64,000 nt of DNA from Piper betle (lineage: Eukaryota; Streptophyta; Magnoliopsida; Piperales; Piperaceae), in assembly GCA_033002965.1 (NCBI GenBank), contig JAURVB010009619.1, forward strand, positions 1-64,000, written 5' to 3'. Positions 60,139 through 64,000 of this stretch are shown piece after piece. Position numbers and translations under genes: made by a program. Each line of letters starts with the position of its first letter. Positions within the stretch are counted from its first letter, which is position 1. The notes beneath the pieces are model-generated. The model did not search any database. It was given only the letters and a program-made list of their open reading frames with translations, and was not told where the DNA came from.

Positions 60139-63092
60139 TGTAACACCCCAAATCCGGTTCACGCTCGTGAACCGAACCGGCATGTTACAGGCCCCGGTTA
60201 GGTCGGCTAACCCGAACCTAACTCATGCGGATCCAATCTCGGCGTCTTAAGATGAAGATACGACTCGCATCATGCATGGATGAATACACAAACCCTAACA
60301 TGGTACTACATGAATGACATGCAATTCAAAGTACACACCAATACAATTACGATCAAAATTAATAAAAATTCTAAAATAGAACGGACAGAATTTCCCCTAA
60401 AAATGCAATTAGGGTCCACCCTGTCAAAATAATATATATACAAATATATCACATATATACGTATAGCAACGATAGCATTCACACATACTTCTAATCTATT
60501 ATATTCATCATTCTCTGAACTTTGGGTCTCTAACCATCACACTTTTGCTGCGCTACTCTGACCATTTCATTTCATGTCATTGTCATGCATCAAACATTTA
60601 ATCATAGTCATGTCACAATATAATAACATAATAATACAATATTAAACATTCAATCACCCAATGTGTGTGTGCAGAAGACCTTATTGCTCCTCCGTCCAAG
60701 CTGGCGCATCCATCTCGTGCTTATCACCTACATATATATAAGAAAAACGTCAGTAACAAGCGTTACTGGTCCGGAAAATAAAATAACTATAACAAACTGG
60801 CTATGAGAGCAAACTCTCATCTGAAAGAAAACATATACTTCCTCAAGAACACTCTGAAGGGCACTACTGAGGAGCCACTGGGCTGCAGACCCGGTAGCAT
60901 CCCGAACTTACTGCTGCTGGTACTGTGCTACTCTCAGCACTTCTTTTTCAGTACTTCTCGTGAAACTTTATCCTAAGCCCTCTCCTTACCTCCATATTTC
61001 TCCTGGCCTTGAGCACGAAGGCCGAGTACTCTCAGGCAGTCGCCTTTAGTACCCTTTGAACCACAAGTCCGGACATGCGCTGTACTAAACAGTACCCGTA
61101 AACCTCCACGTTCTCCGGGTGTGAGGAACTCAAACGCGGAGTTGTCAGGATCCCTCGGGAATGGAACAGTCCGCTGGCACTAATCCAGAGCCCGCTTTGA
61201 CTGTCACGGCATCCTCTGCATGGTACGTGCAGTCGGTTTCTCCATCTCTCGTCTCACTGAAAACTCGATAAAACTATATATATAGGCCTGGGAAGGGATT
61301 CATATAATAGGCCCGAAGGCAACTTGTGGTGGATCTTGTTTTCGAAATCATCCTCGAGGGATCTCATCCTCGAGGGGTTATTAATCCGGAAATATTCGAT
61401 TAAATGGCCCGAGTTAAGTGGGATCCAATAAAACGCCACTTAACCCGCCCTGCAATAATAAAATAAACATACAATGGAAGAGCGTAAAACAAGACGAGTC
61501 CTAAACGGACCTGGTGGAAGCTCCAAGCGTGTCATCGCGCCTAGGCGGCGAGCTCCTACTTCGTACCTACACATCAAAACTAGATACTAACGCCCGCTAA
61601 CTAAATGATGCATCAAACTCAACAAACATCACACAATACGAATAACATCCATCAACAATCAAGTAATCATAATGTAAAAATAATTCTACGTCATCCTATT
61701 CATACCAATTTTATACCGTTTTTCTAAGTTACGTCATACTCGATTAACATGCTCATATTTACTTATCTCACTAGACTACTTATCCTCCATGCACTATCAA
61801 TCACATCATGTAACTTCATTCATACTCTGATATTCATCATGATAATTAATCAACCCTAGCATGCTATGCTAACAATTATCATCAATTTTTAAATAAATCA
61901 ATCGGAGGTAATTATACCTCACGTCGTCGGCAATCGGCGACGACTAGGGTTCCGTCGCGCGTCTCGGAGCTCGAATTCGGCGCTCCTCGGCGTCCGACGT
62001 TCGATCGAGTCCAACTAGGTGAGCTCCGCGGAAGATCCGGTGAATTCCAGCGAATTCCAGAAATTCCGATTTTTCGGCGGTTTTCCGGCCGCTACTGGCG
62101 GTTTTCCGGCGGCTTCCGGTGGTTTTCCGGCGACAATCGCCGGCGGCGTCTACTAGTCGGAAAGGGGTCGTGTTGGGTACCCTCGGAACCGGCTCGGCGA
62201 GCCCGACTCATCTATGGCCTCAACATGGTCGACGGAGTTGGCGGCTCGCCGGAAAATGGTCAAAACAGTGGTGGCGGCGGTGGGTGACTCGATCCGGCCG
62301 GGATGGGCGGCGCTGGCCTCCGTTCCGGTCGGGGACAGTCGTGGGTTGGTCGAAGACGTCGAGGTGACCACTCGATCACGGCGGCGACGGTCGCCGGCGG
62401 CGGAATCGGCAACGTGACCGCAACGCGGCCGCGGCGTCGCGGCGTGGTTTCCTCGCGTCGCGGCGGTCCGATGGGGGCCGGACCTGGTCGGGGCGGCAGG
62501 GCGACGCCGTGGCCGGGCTGGGCGGCGTCGATCGGCGGCCAGGCGGCGCCGGCCGTGGCGGCGGTGGCGCGCGAACAGGGGCGGCGCGGCGAGGGTTTGG
62601 GCGCGGGGGAAGAAAAGTCGGGGTGAAAATGGGTGGCAAACTCGTAAATAATACTTGACTCGTCTCCGGCTCGAGTCAAGTATCATAACTAACTCGTATT
62701 AAATCCTAAAAAATTTCATAAAAATCGGGAAAAATCCTGTAAAATCAAACAACACCAAAAAAATTATAATGACATGCTCTAGAACTATCAACCCACCCAA
62801 ACTGCCCGAACGCGTCCTAACGCGGTAAACGGCCTAATACTAATTCTACGATCCACTATATATAAAAATAAAAAAAATGACTGGCATACTCTCATATATC
62901 TGATAACTCATTCTGTTCTGCTGTATTCATGACGTTATCATCATATATTTGGGTACGCATGACCCTCATAGCTCATACACGCGACCGGCGTCGGCTTGGC
63001 ACACGTGTCCTGAAACTGACTCAACTCGAAAAATAACGGTCGACCCGACCGGTTCTGAATATAAAACCCTGACTCGAATCGTGGGTTTTACA
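60139..63092 (-). repeat. 5' LTR of element D
   Basis: Same edges as the 3' LTR. In the block 60427-60640 it resembles LTR A (50190-50400) more than its own partner LTR, e.g. 'atagcaac', 'cttctaatct' and 'ctctgaactttgggtc' are shared with LTR A and absent from the 3' LTR. Confidence 0.9.
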
Positions 63093-63097
63093 AGTTT
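63093..63097. repeat. target site duplication AGTTT (right) of element D
   Basis: Directly follows GGGTTTTACA of the 5' LTR and precedes TACA, the last four bases of LTR B. Confidence 0.9.
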
Positions 63098-63101
63098 TAC
63101 A

Positions 63102-64000
63102 CGTGTAGTGTAGTTGTTGGTTTTCCCCCATCTCACACCTCATTGGAAAACAATGATGAAATCATATACAAGCCTAGGAATGGATATATATAATAGCTAT
63201 GAAGGCAACTTGTGGTAGATTTTGTTTTCAAAATCAGACTCAAGAGTTCTCATCATTGATGGTTATTAATCAAGGAAGTAAAATATGTCTAAATAGCCTA
63301 TGTTAAGTGGGGTCAGATAAAACAGTCATTTAACACGTCTTGCGATCTGGAAATTAAATTAGAAATTGACTATAACGATAAAACTGATAAAAGTCCTAAG
63401 TGACCTATGGTCCAAGTGTCATCTTATTTACGGTGAACTCTAACTCCCAACCCTATATAGAAACCCACTGCTAAGTAAAATACTAACTATCTCTATATGA
63501 TGTACATTCGTGTTGTGCGCTCACATTATCAGTACATCCTAACAAGGAAGACAATACTAAATAAATTTACAATTAAACATACAACACATAAATGAAGGCA
63601 TAATAAACAAAATAACTAATAACAAATAAAAAATAAATAAATACACTCATGAATAAATAGATAAAAAATAAATACATGGAAATAATAATACTCTAATAAT
63701 AAAGTAATAATATATAATACACGGCTAAACATGAGTAAACATCATATATACTCGTATTAGTAAATATATTAACAAATAAATAAATAAATACATAATCAGT
63801 CTATAAATAAATAAATAATTAATTAATTAATTTTAATTAATCATGAATAATAATAATATCATAGTCATGCAACATAGAATACGTAATTAAATACAAAAAA
63901 ATAATAATATCATAGTCATGCAATGAATAAATAGATAAATAAATAAACAAAAAAATAAAATTTAGTAAACACGAATAAAATTAATATTAATGAGTAAATA
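63102..64000 (-). mobile_element. LTR C, right part (runs off the window)
   Basis: Starts with the right CGTGT duplication of LTR B. Continues the family order with 'ctcacacctcattg', 'atacaagcctaggaatggat', 'gaaggcaacttgtggtagat', 'ggttattaatca', 'gttaagtgggg', 'gataaaa' and 'gtcctaa'. Strongly diverged. From about 63540 it turns into AT-rich 'aataaataaata' sequence where homology can no longer be followed by eye. Confidence 0.7.

Larger units (their letters stand above)
53827..63092 (-). mobile_element. LTR retrotransposon D, complete two-LTR LARD-like element, 9266 bp
   Basis: Two LTRs (53827-56793, 2967 bp; 60139-63092, 2954 bp) in direct orientation enclose a 3345 bp interior and are flanked by AGTTT duplications. 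A Met-initiator-type primer binding site next to the right LTR and a polypurine tract next to the left LTR show that the element reads on the minus strand. The interior has only short frames, with no visible capsid, protease, reverse transcriptase or integrase motif. Long LTRs with a non-coding interior match the LARD class first described in barley, so it should depend on a relative for proteins. Which superfamily supplies them is unknown; Ty3/Gypsy is likely from the TGTAACACCCC edge. Confidence 0.88.

Overview
This is a nuclear genome window from a flowering plant. The evidence is spliced genes with GT-AG introns, plant-specific protein families (KIN-7 kinesin, NF-YA with a miR169 site, a QALGGH zinc finger), an AT-rich background with many (TA)n tracts, and abundant LTR-retrotransposon and hAT-like DNA. 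The GC-rich first kinesin exon and GC-rich zinc-finger gene lean towards a monocot, but I cannot name the species.

Layout. 1-2.1 kb: no gene seen. 2.1-2.5 kb (-): intact one-exon gene for a 114-residue, three-segment membrane protein. 3.5-4.3 kb (-): decayed pseudogene of the At4g15970-like nucleotide-diphospho-sugar transferase family. 4.8-5.3 kb: LTR-like remnant. 7.8-18.5 kb (-): complete KIN-7 kinesin, resolved into 23 exons and 991 residues with every splice phase consistent. 18.8-29.2 kb: intergenic, with (TA)n tracts, a 1.57 kb hAT-like element (perfect 8-bp target duplication) carrying a fragment of an LTR family, and a 756 bp GC-cored element. 29.8-30.6 kb (+): single C2H2 zinc-finger regulator with an EAR-like C-terminus, split by an apparent one-base deletion. 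30.6-37.5 kb: no gene seen. 37.5-38.2 kb: second, inverted copy of the GC-cored element. 38.6-46.4 kb (-): NF-YA transcription-factor gene with a miR169 target in its 3' UTR, a 3.9 kb repeat-filled intron and a probable uORF-bearing leader.

47.6-64.0 kb is a stack of insertions of one LTR family (about 2.9 kb LTRs), all in the same orientation. The oldest LTR (C) was hit by a second (B, now a solo LTR, duplication CGTGT). B was then hit twice: by A (solo LTR, duplication CCCTA) and by D. D is a complete two-LTR element on the minus strand (duplication AGTTT) with a Met-initiator-type primer binding site and a polypurine tract. Its 3.3 kb interior has no recognisable coding capacity, so it resembles a large retrotransposon derivative (LARD). 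D's two LTRs are almost identical over about 2.4 kb but strongly different over about 200 bp.

The host genes are not an operon-like or co-functional set: a microtubule motor, two transcription regulators and a small membrane protein, separated by repeat-rich DNA. The most notable features are the self-nested LARD-like family with its mosaic LTRs, the bounded GC-cored element family, and two genes caught in different states of decay.
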